A DNA stretch of 64,000 bases from Pegea sp. RAD2-039 (taxonomy: Eukaryota; Chordata; Thaliacea; Salpida; Salpidae), in NCBI GenBank assembly GCA_034620365.1, contig JAQGEQ010000084.1, positions 2,959,133 through 3,023,132 on the forward strand, in the 5' to 3' direction. The translations under genes and the position numbers were made by a program. Under the pieces are notes generated by a model. The model had not been told where the DNA came from and did no database searches. It was given only the letters and a program-made list of their open reading frames with translations. Positions 1 to 13,490 of this stretch are shown here, piece by piece. How positions within the stretch are numbered: position 1 is the stretch's first letter; each line of letters begins with the position of its first letter.

Positions 1-78
1 TTTGATCTATTGAGTTGGTTAATATATATATAAATTTATATATATTTTTAAGTTGGAAAACGTAAGATTTGATTAAAG

Positions 79-1526
79 ATGCCGAAAGCAGGTAGCTATG
101 ACAAGAGCAAACGCAAGCGCTCTTATGGCAAGTGTGGCTCAAACTCATCTGATAAACTATCAATTAGTGAAACCAAAGAGGTAACGAAACTTGTAATTCA
201 ACAAAACTTATTTTCAATTTTAGAATTGTTAATTGTCTGACTGCCGATGACACAAATATTTTGTTTTTCTCTTTATAGAAAAGTAAAAATTTTTAATGAT
301 TACCCAATTTAGCTTTGGTTGTTTTTAGTTAATTAAAAGCAAAAATTTCTAATTATTGTAATAATTTAGGACCATAGCAATGAAGAAACTGTATTGAACA
401 GCGAGAAGCTTATTCAACTTGGTAAAAGTCATTTTTTTACTATAATTTTATAGAAAGTTCAATAAAATAAATATTTTATAAAACAAAATTCTACCTATTA
501 CAAAAGTTTTATTTTGGTTTACTAGATGAAGCAAACCCTAAATCAAATAAACCAAAAAGTGGTTCTAAAAGCTCAAAATGTTCAGCAAAAAAAAGAAGGA
601 AAAAATCAGAGTCACTTTCTACTAAATCATTTCCATTGCTCAAAAATTCGCCCAATGAGCTTCGAGTTAAAAAAAATACTTCTTGTTATGACCTACATAA
701 TGTCAGCAGAGTAATTTCTCCAAGTGCCAATAGTTTAAAACTTGGAAATGAGATCGAAATTCTGCTGACGAAGCTTGATAAGAAAGCAAGTGCTTTAACC
801 ATGCCATTAAAGATTAAGATTGAAAATAAAGATAAAAGACGATCTCTTGAAGATAACATGTACTTGGAAAATCAACAAAATGATAGTCATCAACCAAAAG
901 ATGACACAAAGTCTATTAAAAACGGTAGTAATAAGAAAACAACTGAATCAAAAGATGAAATTAAAAGTAAACAGTCAAAAGAAGGAAAGATCAATCTCTC
1001 TCAGAAGAGTGGATCAAAACGTAAGAATAGTGATAGGATGAGCTGTGAAACTAAACGTAAACGCTCTAGCAAAAAGTCATCGACTGTCTGTAAAAGTGAG
1101 CTGAAAAAATCTACAAATGGATCTCGAACTAAGTTGAACAGAGAGCAAGTAGAATGGATGAGTGAATTAAGTTCTCCGACTGACAAATCTTTGAGTGATT
1201 CATGGACAAACTCTTCAAAATCTAACTCTAAAAAAAGCGCATTGAGTTTTTGGGAACTTTCAAATTTGCAACAGTCTTCAGAGGATATGCTGAAGACTCG
1301 TGAAGAGCGAACAAAAAAGTATGTTGCAGAACAGTCGATGATGACTAAAGATGGAGTCATTGATGATTGTGGTGGCTTGACACTAAATGTTCTCTACTCA
1401 AATTTGGAAGAAAACCCAGCAAGTGAGCAACTTGAAGAAGAGCCTGAACCGATTGAAGAAAACTGGGGCTTTTCCATTTTTAATAACATTTTTAGCTGGT
1501 TCTCAAACTGGAACAACTCTCATTAA
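79..1526 (+). CDS. Unknown Lys/Ser-rich protein, three exons
   Basis: Exons 79-180, 370-421 and 526-1526 join in phase with GT-AG introns of 189 and 104 bp and give about 384 residues ending in TAA. The start is the ATG at 79, and the first residues MPKAGSYDKSKRKRS are basic. The body is low-complexity Lys/Ser/Asn-rich and probably disordered, with basic clusters that could serve as nuclear localisation signals. After an acidic stretch (EEEPEPIEEN) the chain ends in a short aromatic segment, WGFSIFNNIFSWFSNW. I recognise no family. An upstream exon cannot be excluded because the window starts 78 bp before the ATG. AATAAA-like signals follow at about 1573. Confidence 0.65.
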
Positions 1527-2286
1527 GACTTTATGTTTTATGTAAGCTTTTGCAATTGCGTGTAATTTTATCAAAATAAAACAAAAAAAAGGAATTATCT
1601 CTATTTATTTGCAAATTATTATAAATTTGTCAGCTATTGTTTGAAAATGTGTTGTATAAAATGGAAATTATTATAATCAAATATATAACTCTATAAAAAT
1701 AAAAAGATACTTTTTATGCACAAACTGTTTATCTATATCAGATGCAATGAAAACCTTAAGCTTTATGTATGTAAGAAAAGCATGTATATATGGAAAGCAG
1801 ATATACAAATTATTAATTATTTCTTCAAATAACATACTATAATTAAACCACTATTTTATAAAAAATTTTCATATTTAGTTCTTTGGAAGTAACATATTAT
1901 TTATTACTTATTATTATTATATTACTTAATTACTATATGAAACTGTTTAAAAAGATTAACAGTTTAAGAAACCTTGTTATTTCTTAATTAGATAAAAATT
2001 CAAATAAATTGATACCACAACACAAAGATATTTATTAAAATGATTAATTAAGTTGCCACATTTATTTCTACTTTCAGCAAAGATAAGCTATGGAATAAAC
2101 TGGATATTTTTTCAAATTTAGCTATAAATATAATTTTCTAGATCTTATGGTGATTTCCAAATGCAGTAAACAGTAGCAAAATTTGATTAATTCAAATGTA
2201 TTTTGATGAAACAGTTTCTACAAAAAAGTGTAGAATGTTTTTAAAGGTTCTTTAACAAACAATAAAATAAGGTTAAATGAACAACA
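1527..2286. other. AT-rich spacer between convergent genes
   Basis: This is the 3' side of both the gene at 79-1526 and MRPL11. It holds possible polyadenylation signals only; no reading frame or repeat was recognised. Confidence 0.6.
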
Positions 2287-2293
2287 TGAAGTT

Positions 2294-2887
2294 TTATTTC
2301 CGGGATAGCTTTTTTCGTGCCTCTATAATTTCTTGTTCTAGTTTTCTTTGTAACTCTTCCTCTTCACGGCGTTTATCCTCCAGAAAAACTTGATAGTCTA
2401 CAGGATCCAAACTTTTAACAACTCTAACACCAAGATGATAACATTCTTTGATAACTTCTTTGCACATCAACTCCATAGAATAATTACGAATTTTATAGTT
2501 TTCTTGTTCTACTTTCACTCTAGCAATTTCATACACATGTCTGTGTGTGATCTTACCGACAATATTCTCAGGGTCCTCACTTCCTTTCTTAATGCCAGCA
2601 GCTTGGCGAATAAGAAACTTAACACAAGGTTCATACAGCTGAATTTTATATTTTTTACCATCAACATGTATACGAGTAGGTAAAGGAGTTCCTTTTTTGA
2701 TATCTTTTGTTAGTTCGTTAAAATCACCTGCAAATTTGTTAATAGGTAGTCCATAATCACCTAAAATTGGTCCTAATGGTGGTCCAACAGATGCAGAACC
2801 AGCTGGTATGTTAATATCAATGAATGAAGGCCTAATGACCTTTTGGACTATATCCTTGGCTTTCTTCATTTTACCAAGCTTAGACAT
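2294..2887 (-). CDS. MRPL11: Mitochondrial large-subunit ribosomal protein uL11m
   Basis: This intronless frame encodes about 197 residues of the L11 family. It shows the N-terminal L11 signature (GPPLGPILGDYGLPINKF), then FNELTKDIKKGTPLPT, the C-terminal RNA-binding domain with HVYEIARVK, and GVRVVKSL near the end. Family members bind the GTPase-associated region of the large-subunit rRNA; the animal mitochondrial form is about 190 residues, which fits. I chose the second ATG at 2887 because MSKLG matches the usual MRPL11 start; an in-frame ATG at 2896 would add three residues. The tail after residue 165 is a charged helix rich in Glu, Arg and Lys. The absence of introns is notable next to the intron-rich neighbours, but the frame is intact. 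Confidence 0.93.
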   Translation of the reverse strand: MSKLGKMKKAKDIVQKVIRPSFIDINIPAGSASVGPPLGPILGDYGLPINKFAGDFNELTKDIKKGTPLPTRIHVDGKKYKIQLYEPCVKFLIRQAAGIKKGSEDPENIVGKITHRHVYEIARVKVEQENYKIRNYSMELMCKEVIKECYHLGVRVVKSLDPVDYQVFLEDKRREEEELQRKLEQEIIEARKKLSRK

Positions 2888-2896
2888 TTTATTCAA

Positions 2897-5800
2897 TTAG
2901 AAAATCTCCAAAATATAAACCATTAACCATTAAATGCCTACATGATATGTGATATAAATTAAAAATATTTTTATAAGACTTAAAAATTGAAAATATAACA
3001 TTGAAGCAATCAGAAAAATAATGAATCTTTAAAAAATAGTTATCATTTAAACATATCAAGCATCTACTTAAAGAAATTATTATATAAGCTAAAGTTTACA
3101 CAAATCAATATATCAATTAACTTTTACAACTAAGATTTCTCAGATTTTTATTTAGCTAGTTTATTAAAATCATACCAAACACTAAGGTAGCTTAAAGTTG
3201 TTAAGCTCTACATAAATTTAAATAAATTGATAAGTTTGTTAAAAAAAAGATTAGACCAAACATCACTAATGCCCTTGTAGTGATATAATAAGTTATCAGT
3301 TTAATTTCTTAAGTAAAGTTCAATAGATATAAAGACCTCTAAAGTTTTAAAACATAAAAAAATAATTTAAAATCTTTTTATTCTAAATTATCAATAAAAA
3401 TAACATAAAAATTAACATTTAAGCTTCTTACAAATTCAAATAAAGTAATGATGATAATAACTACATACTCAAAAAAGTCAACTATACAAAAATGCGTTAT
3501 GTTTTTAGACACTTGAGATTTTATATTTATATCAGAAGAAATTTATAAACAAGAATGTTGAAAATAGCCTTATAATAAATTTTCCAAATAAATTTTATTT
3601 GACTTTATAATTAAATATTTAAAGTATGAAAGTAAGGATAAACATATTTTATGTATCATGTTTTACTTAAAACTACTTTTTTACACATAGATCATTGTTA
3701 CAAATTGTAATATATTCTAAATTAAATTTTTGGTAATCTTAAACAATAATTTGACCGTCACAAAACTCATAAATTCAATAAGATATGAGGTGTTTCACCA
3801 TAAAAGAAAAAGTTAAATAGTAACATCTTTAAATGTTTATTTTAGAAAAAGTTTAATCAAAACGCTATAACTAAAATTAATATTAAATTTATTAAATCTA
3901 AAATTATTTTATTTCATTTAAACCACTTTTTTTCAAATCGTAAATCAATAACTCTGATGTGTGTTCAAGAAGCTCAAAACAATTTATTTAAGTTTGCAAG
4001 ATAAATTTGAATTCTTGGAGTGTAGCACTTTTCTGTCAAGAGATAAGTATCTTTTTAAAGTTTTTTTCTATTTCATGAAATTAGATTTCGTTCTTAGTTG
4101 TTAGAAAAGCCAAAATCTTGCTTAGCTATACAGCTTTCTTAGAGAAGTTTTATGTGGAAGGTATACAAAGTCTAAAAATATTCTAGCGTTGGTTTGGAAA
4201 AGTAACAGTTGGGTTTGACAAAATTGCGCAAAACTTAGTTAAGTTACTTTATAAAACGGTGTTTCAAACAGCATTTTAAGAGAAACTATAAAAAGGAATT
4301 CATTTATAAAGATAAGTACTCAAATTTGTTTACTTGCAGCATCTTGTGAATTAATTTTAATGTTTTAAAATAATTAATCAAGAAATCCGATATTTTTTCA
4401 TACACACACAGTACCATTAAGTAAATGTTTTGATGCACTAATATATAGCACACTAGTCTTAAATATCTTTAGGCATCAAGCACGATATATCTGGAAAACA
4501 ATTTTTCTTTTACCAAATGTCGATATCGATATGTAGGTCAAAGTACAAATATGATTTAGCTGTTTATTCTCATTAAATTTTCGTTGTTTCTGAATTTTTA
4601 TCCAATTTGGATCATATTTCAAACATTAAGAAAAGCACTTATACGGATACCTACATTCATATATCGATACTATCACGCAATCGATTTATTGATTTGTTCT
4701 ACTAATATCACTAATTGCTTAAATAAAGCTAATATGGGGAAATGTTTTATCACTTAGATTCTACTGGTTTTGTGTTACACAGCTCAAAGAGGTTTGATAC
4801 TAATTTAGATAAAGTAATCAGTCAAAAATTAAAAGCAAAGCATAGATTTTATCAAATATAGAATAGTCGATGTCTATCAGTTTTATTTAGATATTTTTTC
4901 AAAATTAAACCTGATATTTATTTTACAGTACCTAGTGTTCTTTTCGAATTTGAATTTAATTTTTAATAGAGTTTAATTAACTTTTAAACTTTGGTAACAA
5001 ATTATTGAAAAGTTAGAAAATTTTCTTGTCATTAGAGCTCTTTTGGTGCTGCGTAAAGAAATTCATACAAAAAATCAAAAATTATTAAAAAGTTTGGAAT
5101 TTTTTTATGAGTCAAACAAAGCTATTGAAATAGGGGAACTATTTCTAAGTGACAAGAACACAAACTTATTTATCTTGAAATTAACAAATGCTCGTGTCAC
5201 AATTTCAATTATGAAAGGTTTTACACTAATAATTACTAACATCATTAAAATTTCTTCTTTTCTAAGCAGGGGTTGCAAATTAATAAAATAAGAAGTTTTA
5301 AAATCATGTTTATTCAAAACAAAAAACTTAACCATCAAAATTATTAATCAAGATTTTGTACAATTATCTTTTAGTGTGATAATTAAAATGTTCAGTTTCA
5401 TAAAAGTTTATCTCAAAATCAATCGTGATAACATACTGTTGCAACGAATAAAGTAATAAGAAATAGTTTTTAGGAAATCGATTAAAATGCTACAACTTTT
5501 GAATTCTATCATAAAAATGTTCAATCTATCCATTGCGGTGAACATGTTGCTCGCTTCCAGTTTGTACATTGCTTAATAAAAAGGTGAAATGCAATAAATA
5601 TAATTGATTTGATTTAGCGAGAAAATTAATCGTTGGTGCTCGCATGGAAAGGGTTTTGATCCAAAGCAACTGAACTAAATGACTTAGAGTAAAAAACAGT
5701 AAAAAACTTGTAAAAAGTCAAAATACTTGTGATCAGCTCTTGAAGTATTTTGGTTTCTCATTAACATTTATTTTCGATAGTAAATTGAGAAGCTTGACTT

Positions 5801-6381
5801 TTGGTAATAATTTCAACAAAAGATTAGCTCCAGATTTAGTAGATCAAATGTATCCAATGAGATTATATTTGTTTCTTTAAAATCATGGTATTTTTTAGAA
5901 AATAGTTTCAACTGTTGAAGATTTATTTGAAGATCATAAGGCTGAATGAAATTATCTTTATGATATCGGATGTGAAATCATTTGAGCATTTTGTTGTTTA
6001 ACAACAACTCCTGTTAGGAGGAGCTTCTTCTGCTCGTTTGATGATAAGAACTCGAAACTATAGACCATTGAACCTGGTTAGAAACCCATGTAAAGCACAA
6101 TGAAATATTTTTTTAATTCAGTTTATTTTGTATCTTGGCTTCTTAAACTTCTTGGTGAATAAAGTTGATCCAAAAAAGTTTGTTTTCAAGACAATCTTGC
6201 AATTAATAAGATCAAAGGTGCTGAAAACTCTCTATAAGCAAGCGTGGGGAAGGATTTACTTTAGTAGGTAGTATAAGTAAGAAATATGTTCACCAATTAT
6301 TTTACACAAACTTTGTCTATACAAAAAACTAAATAGATGTTTTACTAAAATACAGAATTGATGATATCAAACACTTTGCTA
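2897..6381. other. Gene-free AT-rich stretch
   Basis: No supported gene is seen. The short open frames around 5040-5340 overlap on both strands and have no recognisable composition. The 5500-6300 part has slightly higher complexity but is full of stops in all frames. Confidence 0.55.
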
Positions 6382-6963
6382 TCAAATGATAGTACTTTCA
6401 ACATCACTGTCAACTTTTTCTCTTACGCTGTTTGTACAATACTTTTCTACTTCTATAAACTCCTCTATATTAGATACTATGTCTGTTACTTGTTCACTCA
6501 AAATAGGACATATGTGTTTAAAAGACTCTTCATCTGAATTGTAAGCTTGAGTTGAAGAACAGGGTCGATTCAATGTATTATCACTTAACGATTTTATCTG
6601 TAGTGGACTAGAAAACTTTGCATCTTCAACTATTAGGTGATTTATTTGAGTCATATATTTTACAGCTTCTAATCCGTTTTCATCCCAAGAAAAGTGGCAC
6701 TTTACTGTGCTTACAGGAATATTTACATTTATGGTATCTTCTTGAGTCTGATCTTTCTTAAAAAGTGACTTTTCTTCATCTGATTGTTTTAAATTTGGAC
6801 ATGTTTTTGAGTCATTTTGTAATCGCCATTGAGTTGGATTTAAATGAGATGAGTAAAGTTGATCATGAAAAGATGATGAGGTTTTTGGCTTTACTTCCAC
6901 AACTTGATCACTATTTAGGTAACAATCAGACAAATTTTTCGGAGATATTAAAGTTCCATTCCT
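6382..6963 (-). CDS. Unknown acidic protein, probable terminal exon
   Basis: An open frame of about 190 codons ends at TGA/TAA near 6382. It has no convincing ATG at its upstream end, but a possible 3' splice site (cttacaag) lies just above 6963, so this may be the last exon of a longer gene. The residues are hydrophilic and acidic with no membrane segment or cysteine framework. I recognise no family. The opposite strand carries a good GTAAGT donor at the same spot, so a plus-strand exon is the main alternative. Treat this as a candidate. Confidence 0.35.
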   Translation of the reverse strand, partial: RNGTLISPKNLSDCYLNSDQVVEVKPKTSSSFHDQLYSSHLNPTQWRLQNDSKTCPNLKQSDEEKSLFKKDQTQEDTINVNIPVSTVKCHFSWDENGLEAVKYMTQINHLIVEDAKFSSPLQIKSLSDNTLNRPCSSTQAYNSDEESFKHICPILSEQVTDIVSNIEEFIEVEKYCTNSVREKVDSDVESTII

Positions 6964-7627
6964 TGTAAGTTTGAAAACTTTGTTAATAAGTTGAAATTAT
7001 TATGGAGTAGCTAATTTGTTATTCTGTCTTTTAAAATGTTAAAAGACTTCTTTAATTTTACAAATAAGTTTTTTAAATATTTTTTAAATACATAATTTAG
7101 TAGCATTAAAAAAATAGAAAGAGGCTCTAAGTTGAAAAAATAGATTCATTTTCTTAGTACCTTATCAATAAAAAATTGATTTTAAATATACGATAAAATT
7201 TAGGACTAATTAATCATTCATTAGTTTCAAATATATTTTTAAAAGAGTTTATAAAATAGAATAGGATGTGATCAAATGTAAAGCTTACGGTGTAAAATAA
7301 GCTGGTGAATTTGTATGTGACTCTTGCCTTCTTAAAGTGCAAGCTCTTGATGATGTATAAGAGGAAGGTTCTGATAGATTTGTGAAGGAAGCATTTACAA
7401 AATTAAATCTGTCAGCAACTTTCTTCTTCCATTTTCTTCTTATTTGTTCAATGACCTTGAATTAAAAATATGCTACACTTTAATTAATTGCTGCTGGTGA
7501 AAACAAGTTGAGAGTTTTTGTATCTCCATATATAGAAAAGCTATTTGGTAGAATATCGATTTTTAATCGATAAGGTAGAACCTAAGTGTGAATTTTTACA
7601 GCTTGAAAAATTCCTTTAAAAAATTTC

Positions 7628-8594
7628 TTAATATATTTTAAATATTGCTAGAAAACCATGGTAGCAAAAGTAAAAAAAGTTACCGACCGCTAGTAATATG
7701 ATGAGAAAGTTCTTTGCCATAAAGATCATAGAAGCATCTGTGCAGCTAAAGATTAAGAAAAGAATGACCCGAAATGTAGTAGTTGGGACGTGTACGCAAT
7801 AAACGTTCGAATTTTGAGTTAAAGCTCTGATAAAATTCAACTTTCGATAAGATCTTCTTTTTGATAAATAATTTCGAGGATTTTGAACAAAAAATGAGCT
7901 AACCACAATAATCGAAACAAAACTACAATAAATATAAATAAACAAAGGAAAAGAAAATGTAATTTTATCTGGATGTAGCTCAAACAAAGATGTCTTTAAT
8001 TGTATAATATCAAGAAGATCAACTATTGTAACAAATGCAGATAAAGTGAGTTGGTTGATTTTATGTGTCCTGCTGCTCTTCATAAAACCAACTGAAACAA
8101 GTTGGATATAAAGAGCTGATGCAACGAGAGCATGGAGTAGTGATAGAAGTTTCATTTGTGTCGTTGAATAATTGCAATCAGTCGGGTTATTAACATTACA
8201 GTGGTAATAAATGTGTTCAAATAAAAAAAATGTTTTGATATCGGAAGATAAGACAAATAGACACCATTCAATGATTGCTCGATTTCGTTTCATTACTTCT
8301 ACTTCACCATAAGCTCTCGTTGCTACGAATCTGCAAAAAAACAGACAAAAATACCTCTGATGCTTTAAGTACTCTGAATAAGTGGAAAGAATTAATAAGC
8401 TATCAACCTTATAATAATAATAGTGAATATGTCTCCTATAATAAGAAATACAGCAACTCCAATTTTTTCATTTCCTTCCATTTCCATTATCAAATAAGTA
8501 TTCAAAAAAACCATAGATACAATCAGTAGTAGTAGCACACCAATAACATGAAGAAAATCTTCTTGTTTCAGATTCCGAAAGCTCAGAGCACTTG
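7628..8594 (-). CDS. Multi-pass membrane protein, possibly TMEM26-like, 5' end not found
   Basis: Two exons are supported: 8408-8594 and 7628-8330, joined in phase across a 77 bp intron. Together they encode about 295 residues with at least six hydrophobic segments. The first exon has two (around VIGVLLLLIVSMVF and VAVFLIIGDIFTIIIIR), and the second has several more. The region FRVILFLIF...MIFMAKNFLIILL resembles the conserved C-terminal part of TMEM26, where an AAKNFLVVVL-like motif follows a TM segment. That resemblance is my inference from memory and is limited. An acceptor at 8595 shows that at least one upstream exon is missing from this model; no first exon could be fixed between 8600 and 9000. 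Confidence 0.5.
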
Positions 8595-10104
8595 CTAAAA
8601 AATAAGATATATTTACAGAAAATAAAAACTTCTTTTCTTGATTTTAAGTATTTAAAAGGTCAGTATATATAATACCAACAAATAAATCTATCTACACTCT
8701 ATCTACTTTTAATTATAATCGATTTTGTAACCAGAACAGTGAATAATCAATCAAAACGATAAAAGTTAAGATTATAAAATCAACCATATCTCTTGATTTA
8801 AGTGTAGTTATAAAGCAAAAAATATTTTGAAGTGTTGATGATTTAAATTAAACTTCTTACATCACTATACTTTTCGATTAATAGTAGTATGCTATGTATG
8901 TTATGTAAAATAAAAAGCAATTACATTACAATAAACTGTGAACCTTTTGTAGCACAGCACATCTTTTATCTGTAATATCAGCGACGCCGACTCAAGTTTC
9001 AAGTTAATCAAATAAATAAAAGTAAAAATTACTTAATAAAATGCTTGTTGATTGGATTTAGAATAAAAACCAGATCATATTTTTGGCTCACAATATGAGA
9101 AAAAATTCAAGGAAAAAGTTTGACACATCTTACAATTTATGATCAAAGGTGCAGAGAAGACAGCAATTGCTCGCTGTAAAAAACGTACCTCAACGATAAC
9201 GTGTTTGATCAAACTATCATTAAGCAGGTGGTATTAATATATCAATTCAATTTAGTCAATTTGTATATCTTGTATGTAAGCAGTCCAAGCATGTCTTAAA
9301 ATTATGTAAGTAATAAAAAAATATTCTACTTTTTATATTACTTTTACATCGAATGTTTAAGGCTATAGCATTACACAATCAAAAATGTTTTACTTCATTA
9401 AGTATTTTTCATAATATTAACTGAAAGTGTAAGCGATATCGTATACAGACATAAAATCAATCGCTCCATGTTTTATGTCATAGTGATCTTTTAGAGAAGA
9501 TGGTTGTCAAAGGCAACTAAATTCAAGCAAGTGACAACTTGAATTTTTTTATTCAAATTTATTGGCATAGTCTTCAAACAGTACTGTGATTATAAGAAAA
9601 GTTTAACAAAAATGTTTACACTTAGTTATAAGAAACTATAAACATTTAATACTAATCGAAATTAAAACATATTTTTTATAACAATTAAGCAATAAAATGA
9701 ACCAAGCTGGTTTTTTATAACTTATATAGAAATTCACCTAAATCTAATATAAAATTCAACAACTTTTTTAATTCAGTTACTACTTTATAATTAGTATCAG
9801 ATTGTTTTTATACTTGTCTTAAAAAATTTGTTGGTTAATAATTTATTTCGACAAACAAAATGTTTTTTTTACAAAAAAATGTTTTCAAAAAAAGCTAACA
9901 CAAATAGATAGGAAATATTTTCTTTCGTATTAGATCACTCTGTCAAAGTACAAATACAATTCTGTTGTTAGTTTTCTGATATACTTTTAATTTTTGTAAA
10001 ACTTCCTATTAGTCTTCAAAATCAAAATATTTCATAAAATATGTTTAATGCTTAAAGGGTTTGGAGATGCGCCAAATCAAACAGTTCAACTAAAATGTTG
10101 CTAA

Positions 10105-10430
10105 TAGTCACTAGAAATAACCGGTTTCGGGCGGGAACAGGCATACTGTATACCAGGGTAGAAACTATGAAAATTCAGTTGTTGCCCGAGCAGCAGGATT
10201 CCACTCTCTACACTAGCCAGGTTATGCAGCGGAATAGATGGACTTATGCAGATACGCCTAGCTGTAACACAGGAGCTGCCATAACGAGGTGTTGTTTTAC
10301 CAGACTAACAAGGCCCTTCTATCCGGGTTTTGTAAGGACTTTTTCTTGTAACTAATATTGTTCGCCTGAACTCTAACCCGAGTCCTTTCGCTTGTCTGGC
10401 GGACGTAATGGTCCCTGACAGTGACTATAA
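10105..10430 (+). mobile_element. SINE-like dispersed repeat (core shared with histone spacer)
   Basis: This is a GC-richer island in very AT-rich DNA. Its first 120 bases, about 10118-10235, match the segment at 61247-61360 and its mirror copy at 53144-53257 with roughly two-thirds identity. The shared blocks include GTTGCCC, CAGCAGGATTCCACT and ATGCAGC. Such a short conserved core between unrelated flanks is typical of SINE central domains. I could not find RNA polymerase III boxes or assign a SINE superfamily. The downstream part contains an imperfect inverted pair (CCAGAC... / ...GTCTGG). Short open frames here have no coding character. Confidence 0.55.
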
Positions 10431-13430
10431 CTATTGCAGCAGTTAAATGGGAGAAACTTATTGTATTTTCATCATTATTTATTCTATTAGAAAGTAGTTG
10501 TTTGTATGCATGATAAAAATTGTAAGATAAATTAATTGTTAAAGAAATATTCATTCTTAACAAAAATTGTTGTATTATTTTACCTATTTATTCATTATTT
10601 GGGCAATTTGTTGTATATGAATATGATAACCTGTGACTTTTTTTACAGACACTTTTTTTACGAAAATTTAAACAAACTTATATCTTTTGTTACAATGTCA
10701 ATATAAAACTAATACTAACTTAATTTCAAAAGTTAGACGCTTCAAAAGCTATAAAATCAAAAAACGATAAATCCGTTTCAATAATTAATGACTTTCCATT
10801 CAATTTTAAACCATAAATATTTTTAATAGTAGTTTACTTTTAAGTTACTTAGGCGAATGAAATTGACTAACTTAAAATGAATTTCCACTCCTAACAATAG
10901 AACATAATAACATCATTCAATTAGGTAAATAAGATCTATTTAGGTCAAATTTTAGCTGCTGCTTAACCTATCCTGTCCAGTTTAATAGTGTAACAAATTC
11001 TATGTCTAAAAATATTAAAGTTCTAAATATTAATTTTAACTATTAAATGTTAACTACTAAACAACTTTAGATTAATAACTGTGTTAGCTTATTGAATAGA
11101 AATATAATATACTGTTTAAATAATAATATTTGAAACATACTTTCTATAAAGTATTTATTTTAGTTACTAAAAAAGCATTTTGAAACAAATTGAGTCTAAA
11201 TATATACAAAAATGTAAAATATAACTAAAGTTAGCAAGAAATTAATTGAATAAAAAGCATTTTATCAGTTTCGGTTGCCTTGAAAAAGAAGCAAAAAAGT
11301 TACAAACCTTTAGAATTTGCTGTATGAGTATTTACCACTGAAGAATTTGATACTTGCTGCCTCATTATTTTACGAGCAAAATAAAATTTTCATGTGATTG
11401 AAATAGCTAAAACATAAGATTTAACCTGTTTGTTAAAAAAATCTACAAGTGTATTGTAGACAGTAGAGAAAAAGCTACCAGAACCGTTTTAAAATTTGCA
11501 GAAAAAGGCATTGAGCGTTATTTTGTAGTTTAAAGGATTTTTTTCCTTTTACTGTTTTATTGGATGCTAATTATTGGTTTTAGCTTCAAAACTGCTGAAG
11601 ACAAATTATTTAGTAATTAATCAATGAGTACAAAAACAGAAGAGCATAGAAAACTAAAAATTTCTAATATATTATACTTTTTAATTAACTTTTTTAGAGA
11701 TAATTCTTTAAACATACGAGAATATACGGATAACTATTTACTTTTTTTATGGTATTCAGTGGTATACAATATATTCTATTTGTTCATATAATAAATTAAT
11801 CATTTTTCTATAACTCTTATAAAAATCTAACAAAAGGATTATTAGATATCAATTTTGATGCCAAGCTTAAAAGTTTCCATATATTGAGTTTTCCTTAGGT
11901 CTGGTATTCTCTTCATACAAAGACCGTAGCTATAAGCTAGATATTAAATCCTTGTAATATCGTTCCTTTTTGAGATTTCTTACTGCTACTTACAATTATT
12001 CATGGTTTCAGTTAGCTTGACTTCGATGACTTATTTGAAGATATTTCATACACTCTGAGATATCTGTCATTCAAGATTAGTGAATAACAGTGGGTTAATG
12101 AAGAGTAGATTTAAGATTTTTAGCTTTTTTTATAGGGTAACCACGATTTGGGAACTTTTTCCCGATTTTCATCTCTTTTAAAATTGTGTTAAAAGTATAA
12201 TTTAAGTAATTTAGTCAATGAGTGAGTTATAATGGTATCATTTTTCTTTATTTTTTAAACTTTTTCTGTTAACTTGTTTTGAATTCTAACTTATATTTAC
12301 TTATGAATTTTCAATGTTTTTATCTTTTTTACAGTAATTCCTTTAAACTATGATACTTAAGACTTTTTCATTATCTTTCTAGAGTCATATTGTCTTGTGT
12401 CCTACATAAGAGCTATATGATTTTTCATTTTCAATGAATAAATTAAATAAATACCAAGATTACAAATGCCAAGATTACAAAAAAATTATTATAATAATAT
12501 TTTGATTATAACTACATAATTTGATAATCAAATAAATATTTTTGCAGTTATATTGGCTTCCAAATGTTTATTGACATTTTTCACTACTTTGACGCTTTTC
12601 CACTAATTTTATTAATAGTTTTATACCGATGGTAAAGTTTGAAAATAACAATATCTTGCTTGAATGTTTATCACTAATATATATATATGGTTCCAGTTTA
12701 AAATAAATATTTGAACTTTACTAACTGCTCTATTTATCAGTTTTAACGATTCGTATTTTAAAGCCAAAGTATCGTTCAAATAAGATTAAAATACTTTAAA
12801 CAAAAGAATTTAAAATGACAACAGAATTTACAATTGGTCATTTGCTCTAATGTATTTCTCTGAAGGGTATTTGGTAAAAATGTTGGAAACTATAAATAAA
12901 CGATGCAATAAATAAAGTTGATTAATTATTTGCTTATCTATAATATTCATTGCATTCTTAATACCGTGATTACGTACTATCAACATATTTTTAATTTTTC
13001 ATCTGGTAAAATGCTATGTTACTATAACTAATTAATATTTAAATTGTGTATACTAAATTGTTTTTTAATTTTATATTAGTGTATACTAAATACGGGAAAC
13101 GTTATTTTGAGCTTTAACAAGTATATAAAGTTTGCTGAATTAAAATGTAAATATTATGCTTTCTACCTAAGAAATATTCTGATGATAGAATGTATGAAGA
13201 ATTTTACTTGGGTTAATCTCTAATACCGTAGAAACTGTCAATTTTGAAAGATTTAAAATAGTTAGGTTTATTTCTGTAATTTTGTTAAACTTTTCTGTTA
13301 TCATTTCTTGCATTTTCAGTACTTCCTTATATGATTTTACTAATATATATTACTGGTTTTGAATTTCCTTTAATCAAGGTTCATAATTTTCAAACCCTCT
13401 GAATGAAATGAACAGCTATATTATTATGAA

Positions 13431-13490
13431 ATTATTTTTATTATTATTAAAGTTTATTAATTTATTTTTATTATTATTAAAGTTTTTTCA
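13431..13490. repeat. Short tandem duplication, about 31 bp x2
   Basis: Two adjacent copies of an AT-rich unit (TTATTATTAAAGTTT core) are seen by eye. It is a simple repeat with no visible function. Confidence 0.6.

Noticed and set aside
1001-1360. A minus-strand frame opposite the first gene
   Set aside because: Shadow of the Lys/Ser-rich exon on the plus strand; no independent support.
5043-5338. Open frames on both strands around 5.0-5.3 kb
   Set aside because: Low-complexity AT-rich sequence, no splice context, no family character; overlapping frames on opposite strands look like chance.
6160-9160. Weak resemblance between about 6160-6225 and 9100-9160 (GATCAAAGGTGC and neighbours)
   Set aside because: Only one block of about 12 bases is identical; the rest is too weak to call a repeat by eye.
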